Shown one piece after another: positions 1 to 58,560 of a stretch of DNA of 64,000 nt; the first letter of the stretch is position 1, and every line of letters begins with the position of its first letter. The notes beneath the pieces were generated by a model. That model made no database searches. It was not told the origin of the DNA and was given only the letters and a program-made list of their open reading frames with translations. Origin of the DNA: Lagopus muta. Its lineage: Eukaryota > Chordata > Aves > Galliformes > Phasianidae. The stretch spans positions 6,324,001 to 6,388,000 of the forward strand of contig NC_064443.1 in assembly GCF_023343835.1 (NCBI RefSeq). Reading direction: 5' to 3'. Both the position numbers and the translations under genes were made by a program.

Positions 1-1096
1 ATGCTGGGCTCCTACCCCGGAGCTGCAGGTAAAAGCCCTGCGCCTAGCGAGCACCAGCCCAGAGCCATGGGCTGTGGGGTACGTGCCGAGAGTCGCCTGC
101 ACCACTACTCCTGTCAGCTGCAAAAGCCCAACTCCACGGTGCTTCCTCCTCTTAGATGAGTGAGCAGTGGTGGCGAAGGCAAAAGAGGAACCCTTGAGTT
201 TGAGCTGAGATTGAGAACGCAGAACTTCTCTCCCTCCCTTTGCTAAGACCTCCCTCTGGGTGGTTTTGGAAGGCATGCTTCAGGGTGTTCTGCTGGGACA
301 CACGTCCTGAGCATCTTCAACAGCTGCTGACACTTGTCCCTTCCAAGTATGAGAACGCCATGTAAAGTAGTCACAAAGTGTCACAGCTGATGTGCAAGTG
401 CTAGTTACGACTGATTTGGTGTCTTGAATCCATCTCATTTTCAGAGGGAGGATAATATCTATCTGTCTTAGAGCAAAAAGAGAAAAAACGGGCGTTTCTT
501 GGTGGTTTTTCAGCAGTCTGCCAAATCCAAAATCACCCTGTAGTGGACAAAGGAAATTCAAGGGCCCAAATAACTTTAGGTTTTGCAGTGTCAAGAGACA
601 GAGCAGAGATGGAGGGAGGGGGAAAAAAATCAGATAAAGCAATGTCAGAAGAATAAGAGAGGGCTTCCCAAAGTTTGGCTGCATGGTTCACTGGGCTCTA
701 AGAGAGAAAAAGCCACTGTTGATACAGGCAGAACCTATCTAGGCTGACTGAAGAGAGACAGTCAAAACTGCTCGCCTTGCCCCTTGGATTCCTGTGCCAC
801 AGAAGTGACTTTCAGGCAGTGCTCATGCAGAGCTACGTGTGAACTAGTGCAGGGAATGGCATTCCTGGGCCCACCACGAGTGTTTACCAGTGAAACTGAA
901 TTTCTGGCATAGCTCAAGGTGTGGTAACACAGGACTGAGATTATAGGCCTACATCATGACTCAGTTGTTTTGAACGACATCTTGAGATACACACAGTGTC
1001 TGTTTTCCTCAGTGCTGAGCGGCAAAAGTATATACCTGCGAAAAAAAACAGACCCCATTTCAGCCTGAATTGAACTATTGAGATTTTAATTGCTCA
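1..1096. other. Intergenic, nothing identified
   Basis: No gene-like signal. A 134-codon minus-strand ORF at 280-684 is low-complexity leucine-rich and not recognisable. Confidence 0.6.
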
Positions 1097-1413
1097 GTGT
1101 TTCAACCCGGAAAGCAGAAGTCGAGGGTGGAACTTGGGCTCACATCGCACCAGGGGAGGTTCAGGTTGGATATTAGGAAAAACGCTGAAAGAGTGGCTGG
1201 GTGCTGGAATGGGCTGTGTCACCTGGGTGCTGGAATGGGCTGTGTCACCTGGGTGCTGGAATGGACTGTGTCACCCGGAGGTGCTCGAGAAACATGGAGA
1301 TGTGGCACTGAGGGACGTGGTTAGAGAGCTAGTGAGCTGCTGGTAGGTGGGTGGTTGGACTGGATGATCATAGACACCTTTTCCAACCGTAATGATCCTA
1401 TGAGTCTATGATA
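1097..1413 (+). mobile_element. CR1 LINE 3'-end fragment
   Basis: The 3' part of an avian CR1 retrotransposon on the plus strand, ending with the typical GGTTGGACTGGATGAT segment and the TCCAACC...TCTATGA tail. It is severely 5'-truncated and non-coding. It contains a three-copy 26-bp tandem repeat, reported separately. Confidence 0.85.
1199..1276 (+). repeat. 26-bp tandem repeat, three copies, inside the CR1
   Basis: Units at 1199-1224, 1225-1250 and 1251-1276. The first two are identical; the third differs at two bases. The core is GGGTGCTGGAATGGGCTGTG followed by TCACCT. Confidence 0.95.
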
Positions 1414-3610
1414 ATGCAGGATGAGGAGACGAGGCCCAGACAACTGCTGCATGGGCTGTGAGCTTTATTGTCCTCTCCTCACTGCCACACCTGTTAGAAC
1501 CTCTCAGCTTTGCAGGAGAGGTTTAAACGCATTCACTGATTTTCATAGAGGCACATGCTCTTGCAGTGGCGGTCTGGGCTGCCATTTCTTCAGCTTTCCA
1601 GATGTTCTTATCATTTTGAAGCGTTTGTCCTATCTATTTCCTCTACAGCAAGTGCTACATAAGCTTATTTTACTTATGGTGCTCTGTAGCTATAGACACA
1701 TTGTCCCCAGAGTTATTTCCATGCTAGTGCAGAGAAGTAAATCAAGTTTTTTGGTTTTTGTTTTTTTTTTCCCTTCAACCATATCTGCTCTTTAAATAAA
1801 TGTTCACAAAGAAGCTGTCCATGAAACCAACCTTGAAACAACAGGGATCACTGGGCTTCAGCAAGAGAGGAGCTTGTGGTGACTGCATACCTCTCTTCCA
1901 GAGTTCCCCATCTGATACCACATCTTAAAACATTGATTGCTTAGATCTCACAGAACGCTGTACTGTGCTATCTTGGCTTCTGAACCAAAGTAAGGAAGGA
2001 AGAATTGAAGTTGTAAAAGAGGGCTGGGTTAAAAGGCCCTTTCATATAGCAAATTAGCTTAAAGATTTAGTTAAAGAATGGACTTCGTAACAGTTAACAC
2101 AGATTGCATTTATCACTCCATACCTGTGCTTTCCCACTTAAACGCTCTTCTTTTGCTTCATTTCAGCACACAATCTCATGTTACACAGAACCTTGACACG
2201 AGGGAGCAACTTTATTGGACATCAGCATCATTCTGACGACAACACTGTCTTCAGCACAGGTCACCAGAGTCTGGCAGGGTACATGAAACCCAAACGCCCA
2301 TCCTACCAGAGGCCAATAAAAACTTACCAGTTTCTCTTATAAGATTTTAAAGTCTCAGATGCATTTCTTGGAGGATAAAACTCCAATCGTTTGGGAAGTC
2401 CCTCACAGTCCGTCCTCTCCTGCCCTGCTTCCCAGTACTGCTGTGCTGCAGCGGGAAGCGAGCAGGGATTCCTCCTCGCTGCCCAGCATGAACCCCCAGA
2501 CACGGCCAGCGGGAGCCTGGGAAGGGCAGCAGGAGCGGGGTGTAAAGCAGCAGGATGGCTGCCACGTTTTGCTAAGCGACAGGAGCGAGCGGTTTGGTGA
2601 GAGCAGTGTTTGCATTGAACGCAGTCCTGACGTTCGGAGCCCAGGAGGCATCGTGCCAGCTATGCCTTCTGGCTCCTCACACACCTCACAGCAAACTGAA
2701 CCTCCAGGAGGATACTTTCATACAGAGTAAGTGAACGCAGAGCCCAGGAGCACACCATGCCAGCCCATGGAGCCTCACGGAGAGGCCTCGTAGCTCAGCT
2801 CCGCTTTGTCTCGTGCTGTGGGAGCAGGCCTGTTACCGGCCCCGAGCCGGGCTGCGGCCGTCATTTGCTGCATCTGGGTTACGCACAACGGAACGCCCCA
2901 GCATTTGGGAAGCGTTTCAGTAGAGGCCCGGTTGTGCTCGGCAGCCCTCTGCAGGCAGGCGGGGCGGCGGGAGCTCCGGCACTGCTTGGCACTCGCAGAC
3001 GAAAGCACACAGCTCGGTGCTCCCGCACAGCCATCCCTCCTTCCTGCACCCACAGCTGCTGCCTGCTTCCCAGCGCCTGCCTACAGCGGGCTTCTCTTCT
3101 CCTGGAAGCAGCCAGCACGGTTGGGCACTACGCAGAAGCCTTCTGAAAGTGATGCTGGTCACAGTTGCTCAGGTGTCACGGCAAGCGTGCAGCCTCATGC
3201 AGAACATCCATCGATGCATTTAAACCGTTTGTGAACAAGATTTCACGACACTGCAGTCGGGCTCCTATTCTGTTATCACTCAAAGCACGCTGCTGTGTGA
3301 GAGCTGCCTTTGGCCTCCATCCATTGCAGTACCATGGCCCAAGGAAGGGCTGTGTTGAAGACTTGAAGCTCCTTCTGCAGTTCAGAGTTCTTTCACCTGG
3401 GCTTACAAGGAGCATGACACAACTAATCCTGAACGGTAACGCAGAGCATTCTGAGCTAATACAGCTCCTGAAGGCAGCAAGGAGCTCGTTTGTTACCACT
3501 AAACCAGAAGTTTGCAAAGAGAAAGTTTTAGAATGTTTGTCAGTTTTTTCTTTGTTTCAATTTGCTGAGAGCGTGTGGTAAAGCAGAAGGTAGCACCTAA
3601 ATAAATTGAT
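1414..3610. other. Intergenic, with the GC-rich pocket noted separately
   Basis: Apart from the CpG-containing pocket at 2750-3140 I see no gene, RNA or clear repeat. Overlapping short ORFs on both strands at 2350-3580 follow from the GC content. Confidence 0.55.
2750..3140. promoter_or_regulatory. GC-rich CpG-containing pocket in the downstream flank
   Basis: Raised GC and clustered CpG (2790-2990 especially), about 5 kb beyond the FAM120A 3' end. Overlapping ORFs exist on both strands but none resembles a known protein. It may be a small CpG island or just a GC-rich patch. Confidence 0.35.
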
Positions 3611-3870
3611 CTGGATGAAGGAGTTTGATCTGGATGAGAGGATTGAGTGCATCCTCAATAAGTTGGCAGATGACACCAAGTTGGCGGAACTGCCGATCTG
3701 CCTGAGGGCAGGAAAGCCCCACAGAGCGACCTGGACAGACTGGATTGCTGGGTTGGGGCCAATGGGATGAAGTCCAGTAAGAACAAGTGCTGGGTCCTGC
3801 ACTTTGGCCACAACCCCAGGCAATGCTACAGGCTTGGGGCAGAATGGCTGGAAGATTGACCCGGCAGTGG
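3611..3870 (+). mobile_element. CR1 LINE internal fragment
   Basis: Plus-strand similarity to the CR1 region at and after the FADD box of reverse transcriptase: GATTGAGTGCATCCTCAATA, GCAGATGACACCAAG, then GGTCCTGCACTTTGGCCACA and GCTTGGGGCAGAATGGCTGG. It is non-coding now, with changed spacing and stops. The 3' limit is uncertain and may run to about 4020. Confidence 0.75.
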
Positions 3871-4639
3871 GCTCTCAGTGCATCGGGGCCAGTTCCCTCC
3901 CTCCTTGTCAGGCAATGGGAGCTGAGAGGAAAGGCCTCAGCTGCTCCGGAGAGCTGTGCCATAGGCTGGGTCAGGTAGAGCAGTATGGTGCAGCTTCAGC
4001 ACAGTGCTCTGTCACAGGACCCTGACACCAATACAGCCCTGCCTTCAGAATGGACAGGAAAATACTGTCTGCATGGAAGCCGGCAGATCTGATAATCACT
4101 GTCTTTATTCGTATGGGATTCCACTCTGGAAATAGCAAGGCTCACTTCTTATAGACAGGATGGTGTGTGTAAGGAATAACAAACCATCCACTCTTTGGAC
4201 CTGTCCCAGGAGCTGCGTGCACAGGGTGCGTGGCACGGAGCTGTATTCATCCTTCACACTGTGCTCCAAGACTTGGTGCCTTTCTCTGCAGGCAGACAGC
4301 TCTGGTGTGGCCGCATTCTGCACCAAAGCAAGGAATCACCTCAGTAGGGCAGCTGAATTCCTGTCAGTGAGGAGCTATGGGGCACCATCACCTTTCATGT
4401 GTCAGCAGCTCAGATGTGGTGGGGATGGGGCCTGGAGCAGCAGCATCAGAGCCTCCAGTTACAAAAGTGACCCTCGAAGAGCTCCCAGGAGTGAACAGAG
4501 TGTGGCACGTCAGTTTGCATGGCAGTTCCTGCAGGCAGGGTGAGCTGGGGAACAAAGCATCCCTCCCCACTTGGGAAACTGGCTTACCTAGCGACTGCCT
4601 CCTGGAGAACACATCTAGCTATGGTCTCTGTGAGGCAGA
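3871..4639. other. Spacer between CR1 fragments
   Basis: Unassigned. Part may be diverged CR1 sequence continuing from either side, but I could not align it by eye. Confidence 0.4.
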
Positions 4640-6475
4640 AAGCTCTCTCCAAAAAGAATGTGGCGACCCAGATCGAGTGCCTGCCCAGAAACGTGGCTGC
4701 TCAGATTTCTGGCTGCAAGGAGTGCCTGAGTTTGCTGCTGCCACTGGAGGGTGGCTGAGATACCTCCTGCAGAGCTCAAGGAGGAGGTGGAGAGATTTAG
4801 GAGCATCAAAGAGTGTGAGCAGAAGACAGACTGGTGGAGTGACTCCCAGCCATACCACCAAAGAAGGCACTGGGGTGATACACCCCAAGTCGGTCACCAC
4901 TGGGAAGAGGGAGGGAACCTAGGAGATGTGGACAGATGGAAACAGGTCTTTGCTCGGTGTCATAGGCAAACCCTCTTCTTACCTGCCTCGCCTCTCCAGG
5001 TGCCCTTATACAATAAGCTTAAGGCTCTGAACTCCAAGGACAGGTAATGTCTCTCGATGATATCTGAAAAGTCGTGGCAGTCAGGTGACGTCCCAGCGAC
5101 TGGAAAAAAGCATCACCACATCCATTTTGAAAGTAGAGTAGAAAGGAAGACCCAGGGAACTACTGACCTGTCAGCCTCACCTCTGTGCCGGGGAAGATCA
5201 TGGAGCAGATCTTCCTGGAAGCTATGCTAAGGCACAGTGTAGAGGAGGTGATAGGGATAACCAGCATGGCTTCACCAAGGGCAGGTTCTGCCAGAGCAAC
5301 ATCACTGCTTCTCATTATGGCACCAAATCAGTGGGCAAGGGAAGAGCCACTGATGTCACCTATCTGGACTTCAATAAGGACTTTGACACGGTCCCCCATA
5401 ACATCCTTCTCTCCAAATTGGAAAGATGGATTTGACAGGTGGACTGTTCAATGGATGACAAAGCAGTTAAGAGATCGTACCCAGAGAGTGGTGGTCAAAG
5501 GCTCAATGCCCAGAGGGTGACCAGTGACAAGAGATGTCCCTTGGGGGTCAGTAGTGGGATTGGTGCTCTAACATCCACATCAATGACATCAGCAGCGGCA
5601 TCGAGTGCAGCCTCAGCAGTTTGCAGATGACACCAAGCTGTGGGTGTGGCTGACACACCTGAGGGATGGGATGCACAGACATAGACAGGTTTAGACATAG
5701 ACAGGTTCCAGCAGTAAGCCCAGAGCTTCTTGAGGTTCAGCAAAGCCAAATGCAGGGCCTGGCACCTGGCTTGTGGCAACCCCCACTATCAGTACAAGCT
5801 GGGGGTATAAGGATGAAGCTCAGCCCAGCGAAAAAGGACATGGGGGTACTGGGTAGTGGTCAGCTGAACATCAGCCAGCAATGTGCTCTCACAGCCCAGA
5901 AAGCCATCTGTATCCTGGGCTGTGTGAAATGCAGTGTGGCCAGCAAGGCGAGGGAGGTGATCCTGCCCCTCTGCTCTGTGCTGTGAGACCTCACCTCGAG
6001 TACTGTGTCCAGATGTGGAGTCCTCAATACAGGAGTGACATGATCTGCTGGGAGTGTGTCCAGAGAAGGGCCAGAAAAAATGACCCGAAGGATGGAACAC
6101 CTCCCTATAAGGACAGACTGAGAGCAGGGGCTGTTCAGCTTGGAGAGAAGGTGCCAGGGAGACCAGAGAGCAGCCTGACAGTATCTAAGGGGGCTGTCAG
6201 AAAGAACTCTTTAGTGGGGTCTGTGTGATAGGACAAGTGGTTTCAAACTAAGAGGGCAGATTTAGATTGGATATAAGGAAGAAGTTTTTTACAGTTAAGG
6301 GCAGTGAGGCACTGGCACAGGCTGCCCCGAGTTGGTGGATGCCCTGTCAGCGCACCCAAGTCAGGCTGCACGGGCACGAAGCACCTGATGGAGCCGACGG
6401 TATCCCCATTCATTGCAGGGGAGCTGGACTAGATGGCCTGCACAGGTCCCTTCCATCTCAAACAATTCTATGACA
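4640..6475 (+). mobile_element. CR1 LINE, rearranged copy with ORF1-like and RT segments
   Basis: A plus-strand CR1. About 4640-5046 resembles the CR1 ORF1 product, ending in ELKEEVERFRSIKECEQKTD WWSD-type sequence. From about 5060 the reverse-transcriptase part follows: [17 protein letters not shown], the [20 protein letters not shown] box (5358-5420) and FADDTK near 5620. The RT is broken by a 2-bp loss near 5425, which shifts frame. The 3' region ends with GGACTAGATGGCCTG and a single ATTCTATG at 6465-6472. The endonuclease part expected between ORF1 and RT is absent. A dead copy. Confidence 0.75.
5677..5708 (+). repeat. 16-bp direct duplication in the CR1
   Basis: AGACATAGACAGGTTT at 5677-5692 is followed directly by AGACATAGACAGGTTC at 5693-5708, a local duplication inside the CR1 copy. 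Confidence 0.9.
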
Positions 6476-8016
6476 TTTCTCAGGGTCATTAACAGGAAAT
6501 CTTAGGGCAGAACCAGTGCTTTGTGAGAACCCTTTGCTAGCACACAGACACACTGCACCTCAGTGCTGCACCATCTCTGCACAACTGGCAGCAGAAATGA
6601 ATGCAGAGAAGAGAGAACCACCAGCTATACACGGATCAGCTGCCTCAATTGCAAGCAATAAAAATTGTGCTGGCTCTTCATTTGAGACCCACGTTCTCAG
6701 TTAGGGCACCAGGGAGCGCTGGTACCCAGTCTCCAAGCACCTCCCAGCTACCAAGAGCTTGTTCTCCCTGCTCAGTGTCCAGCAGCCCTGCTGCCAGGAG
6801 CCAGGCACTTCAACAGGCCACAAAGCAAGGAAGTGATCCAGGCGTTGTGCACAAGTGTAGCACAAGCCAAACTTTCATCATCATTTGTGGAAGAAATCAA
6901 TGCTTTTTGTTACACGTGGGGCAATGATCTGGATCACTTTGGCGTACCTCCACATCCTAACTTTAGCCATGCTCATGTGGATAGCTTGTCACCCTCTGGT
7001 GCACGTGCAGAGCTTGGTGGCTTGGTTACAGAACAGAAATGAGTGAAATGACCGTCCTTCCAGCACATGGCACACAGGTGACATCTCCCATGTACTTAAC
7101 AGTAGCCAAGATTTATTTTTATTGACATCACTGCACGGCAGTGCCTGGTTTGTCTCTGCTACTGCAAAAGGAGGTAAATGATGCTTTGGAACCTCACTGG
7201 AACATGAGCTTGGCTACACCTCCAAAACAGACAAGTGAAGAATAACACAACATGGATTCCACTATGTGAAATACTACGTAGGTAGAAAGGGACATGATCC
7301 CAAGAATTTAGGCAACATGAGCCCCAGCATGGCGGCTGCTACACCAGGAAAACTGCTCCCCTCCAGCTCACTTCGCTTCTGAAGGGAGAGATGAAGAACG
7401 ATTGCTGTAATTTGCACAGAACACAGCTGCACTGCTATAAACTGCATCCACGAGAAGCGCAGAGCTGCTAATACTGCTCATGTAGACACAACATGAGATC
7501 AAAAACGCTCAGGGCAAGGCTGTTTTTAACAATGTGTGTCAGGCACTAGAGTAAACAGATGAACATTTAGATAGAGACAGCAGACAATAAGGGCGGGCCC
7601 AGACAGAAATGCTATTTTGCTATCAACCAAGTATAAATGAGTAACTATTCGTGTTATGTCAGTGCGATCCATTATGCAGAGAAAGCTCCTGCATAACTGC
7701 ATCATGTGCTCTCAGCGACAAGGAGCAGAGCTGATCATCTTACATCTCACACACAACACCGAGGCACCTCTGCAAACATCCGGGGCTCTTTTTCTGCTTA
7801 AACTCACTGCCCACGGCATTTCCAAGGAACGCTTCCATCTTATCAGCTACGCTGCACTTCAGAGCGGGCGTCTGAACAGCAGTGACACGAGGACGGAGCG
7901 CTGCTCCGACCAGCCGTGTGGCTTCCCAGCACGGGCAGCACGTGGAGGCCTGCTGCTGCTCTCCACCTGCGGCTCTCAGGACAGCGCGGACGCAGTCTGC
8001 TAACTCAGGTGCTTCG
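6476..8016. other. Intergenic between the CR1 and the FAM120A 3' end
   Basis: No supported feature. From memory of human gene order, PHF2 would be the next gene downstream, but none of its exons is recognisable in this window. Confidence 0.55.
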
Positions 8017-8034
8017 TTTGGGCGTAGGAAAACC

Positions 8035-8044
8035 TTTATTTACA
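8035..8044 (-). terminator. Candidate distal AATAAA poly(A) signal overlapping a Pumilio-type site
   Basis: The minus strand reads TGTAAATAAA. This contains a TGTAAATA Pumilio recognition element (8037-8044) sharing six bases with the AATAAA hexamer (8035-8040). The sequence loses its AT-rich character just beyond (below about 8010), which suggests the transcript ends here. Confidence 0.55.
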
Positions 8045-8110
8045 GCACGTACTTAAAAAAATATTCGACAAAAAAGGCATACAGTATTTTATACTAAAAG
8101 AATAAAGATT

Positions 8111-8116
8111 TTTATT
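8111..8116 (-). terminator. Candidate AATAAA poly(A) signal (proximal of the last pair)
   Basis: AATAAA on the minus strand, followed by a T-rich stretch. It is about 1.56 kb after the stop codon and is one of two plausible distal signals. Confidence 0.5.
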
Positions 8117-9673
8117 AAGCACTGTAAGTTGCATTCAATAGCCTTCAAATACACCACACCACAATCCATCTACAACCAATCAAACCCAACAGTAGTTCAT
8201 TCTTGCACAATCCATGAGTTGGGGCAGAACTCCCTTCAACTTACATTAAGATACCTACTTAGCTCTTGCGGGCAGGGAATGGGGAATTACACCTCATTTC
8301 TGATCACTAATGTGTGATGAAGAGCATCAGGAGAATTATATGAAAACGAATATAAAGAAATGATTCTGATTTTGAAGTACATTAAGTTTGGAAACACTAA
8401 CAAAAACATCAAAATGATACAGGTATATTTGCTTATACTAAATTCTTGATGGGAAAGTTCTCAAGAACAAGCCATTTGTTTCCTGCTACAGAAGGGGGGT
8501 ACTTTTTTTTTTTGAAGATTAAAGCTTTTTTTTTTTGTTTTTCACAGAATTTCATATTTGCTAATATGAAGGCATAAAACAGCAACAGAGAACAATAATG
8601 CATACAGCAATGAGTACACCAGGGTAACGTTGATATTCAAAACGGCTAGATAATTTTTTTTTTTTTAAGTTTTAGAATAAATGCAACAGAGGTCAATAAT
8701 CACAAAATTTTAAGGTTAGAGCAAGATCAGTCAATGACTAAACATAGTTAACATCTTTTATAGGACTATTACTGATTATTAGCTTTTTGTTTTGCAAATG
8801 GGCACAGTACTTGTAAGAATGGAAGAAAGAGGACAATAACATGCATAATATTAACTACACACTTTAAAAATTATGAACCATGCAGAAGTTTAGCTCAAAT
8901 AGTAGTACTAATGGTCTACGTCTGATTCAAAACCACATAGTTCATTGATCACGGATGCATGGTATTAGTCACAAAAAGTTTCAGAACACATTGTGTTTAT
9001 TTTGAAAGGTCATTTGCATCTTCTATGATTTCAAGTTTATCTCCATTTAACTTGCTTGTAAAGTATGTATGATGTATATTTAAAATCAGCAGAACTGCAA
9101 TATTACTCTATAATTTTTAGTTTCGATAGTTTGCACATTTTAACACAAAAGAACCACATCAACGGTGATGAAATTTAAGAAAGAAAAACTGTGGTTGTGC
9201 CTTTTTCCCCCCATAATCATGAAATCAAAGCCTTAAAGAAAGCTTTATTGTGACACAGTAATGCAAAATCAAATATAATGGCATACATATGGTGCCAAGT
9301 ACTAAAAATTATATTTTAAGCTATATATACTTAAAGACTGCCAAAATTTGTTTTCTTTATATTTCAAAAAACAAAACTACAAGCTTTTGTCATAACCAGT
9401 TTAAACTTTATGTATACTTCATTTTAAGTGCGGGAGTCAAATGCTCTTCATTCTCTTTCTTTTTTGTTTTATTGTAGCATTTTGACTACAACTGGTTAAA
9501 ACTAAAAATGTGTTGTTTAAATCTCTGACATCAAAGAGGGATCCGAATTTCCAAAGTCCTCATTTTTCTCTTACGGAAAGGAAAAAATGTACGTAACTGT
9601 AGGCTCTCTTTCTTTCCAGATATTCCTAATCCTGACCCTTCCCAACATCCTTCACCCTCTATAAAAAATAAGT

Positions 9674-57438
<47,765 letters not shown>

Positions 57439-57451
57439 GGTGAGCACCGGG

Positions 57452-57472
57452 CGGCGGCGGCGGCGGCGGCGG
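57452..57472. repeat. CGG triplet tract (7 units) in the 5'UTR, 14 bases from the start codon
   Basis: Seven CGG units on the plus strand (CCG in the transcript) just upstream of the ATG. With the second tract at 57493-57513 it makes a very GC-rich 5'UTR. Confidence 0.9.
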
Positions 57473-57492
57473 GCGGGCGAGCGGAGGCCCCG

Positions 57493-57513
57493 CGGCGGCG
57501 GCGGCGGCGGCGG
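57493..57513. repeat. Second CGG triplet tract (7 units) in the 5'UTR
   Basis: Seven CGG units, CCG in the FAM120A transcript, separated from the first tract by about 20 bases. Confidence 0.9.
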
Positions 57514-58560
57514 CTGTGGTGGCGATGGCGGCGCGGTCCGGGCTCGGGCCGGGAGTTGCGGGCGGGCGGTGGGAGCGGCGGGGCCGGGCGGGCGCGCTGG
57601 AGGCTGCGGGCGGCCGTTCAGCGGGGGGTCGTATGGATCAGGGGGGGGCTCATGGCTGCCGCGGCCGCCATGTGCTGCTCTCACAGAGCCATGGCTCGGG
57701 GATCCGGGCTGCTGCCGCTGCGGCTCCGACTGCCGGGGGGAGGGGGAGCGGCACAGCGCAGGAAGCCAACCCGCCGCCGCCGCCGCCTGCAGCAGGGAGA
57801 GCGGAACGGGCGGGACTTGGCGGCGGCCGCCGCTGCCACTCACCGCGCGGGGCGCGCGCTCCGGAGCCGGGCGGGAAGGGGGGGGGAGGGGCGCGCCTCC
57901 GACACCGGTGCCCGCCCGGTAGCCGCCGCCGCCCTCACGGACCCGCGCGCTGCCCTGCCCTGCCCTGCGGCCCCGGCGCGGCGCGGCCCGCGCAGCCCGC
58001 CCGCCGCGGCTGTTGCATAACCCAAGCATGCGCGGGAGCGCGGGGCCGCGGGCGGAAGCGGGTGGCGGGGAAGGGGAGGGGGCTGCGCGGGGGCGGAGGA
58101 TTGGGGCGGGCGGCGGGAGCCAGCGCGGTGCGGTGTGTATGCGGTGCGGTACGGTACGGCTCCCCGCGCCCCGCTCTGAGCGCTGCCATCGCGGCCGAAG
58201 GGGTTCCGCGCCTCGGAGCGGGGCGGGCGCAGATCCGGGCTGCCGCTTCCCCTTGGGTCGGGCGGGGCAGCGCTGCCGCCGCCACGCAGGGCCGGGGGCT
58301 GCCGGCACCTGTTGCCCGCGGCTTGGGCTCCCCGCCCTCGCGGGGCCGGGCAAGCGCCGCGCGCTGTGCCGGCCTCGCCGCTCCCTCTGGCGGAGCCGCG
58401 CGGGCCCTCGCGGCCGCTATCGGGCAGCGCTACTTGCGGCCCGTCCTCGCCTCGCGCAGCCCAGCAGTTAGCGCTGCCCGCGCGGCCTGAGGGTGCCTGG
58501 GAGGAGCGCTTGGATTTAGGCCCGGGCCCTCGCCGTGAGTGCAGATAAATGTACGCACGA

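Larger units (their letters stand above)
8017..9673 (-). other. FAM120A: FAM120A 3' untranslated region
   Basis: AT-rich non-coding stretch directly after the stop codon, about 1.65 kb, with long T/A runs. Candidate poly(A) signals on the minus strand (TTTATT on plus) are at 9468, 9244, 8996, 8111 and 8035. The distal end is drawn below the last one; the exact cleavage site is not visible. Small ORFs here, such as one at 9289-9477 on the plus strand, have no coding character. Confidence 0.75.

Noticed and set aside
2359..3581. Cluster of overlapping ORFs on both strands
   Set aside because: Several frames on both strands are equally open, as expected from GC content, and no domain is recognisable.
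4377..4922. 181-codon plus-strand ORF as a host gene
   Set aside because: Its second half overlaps the CR1 ORF1-like segment in a different frame, and the first half is unrecognisable.
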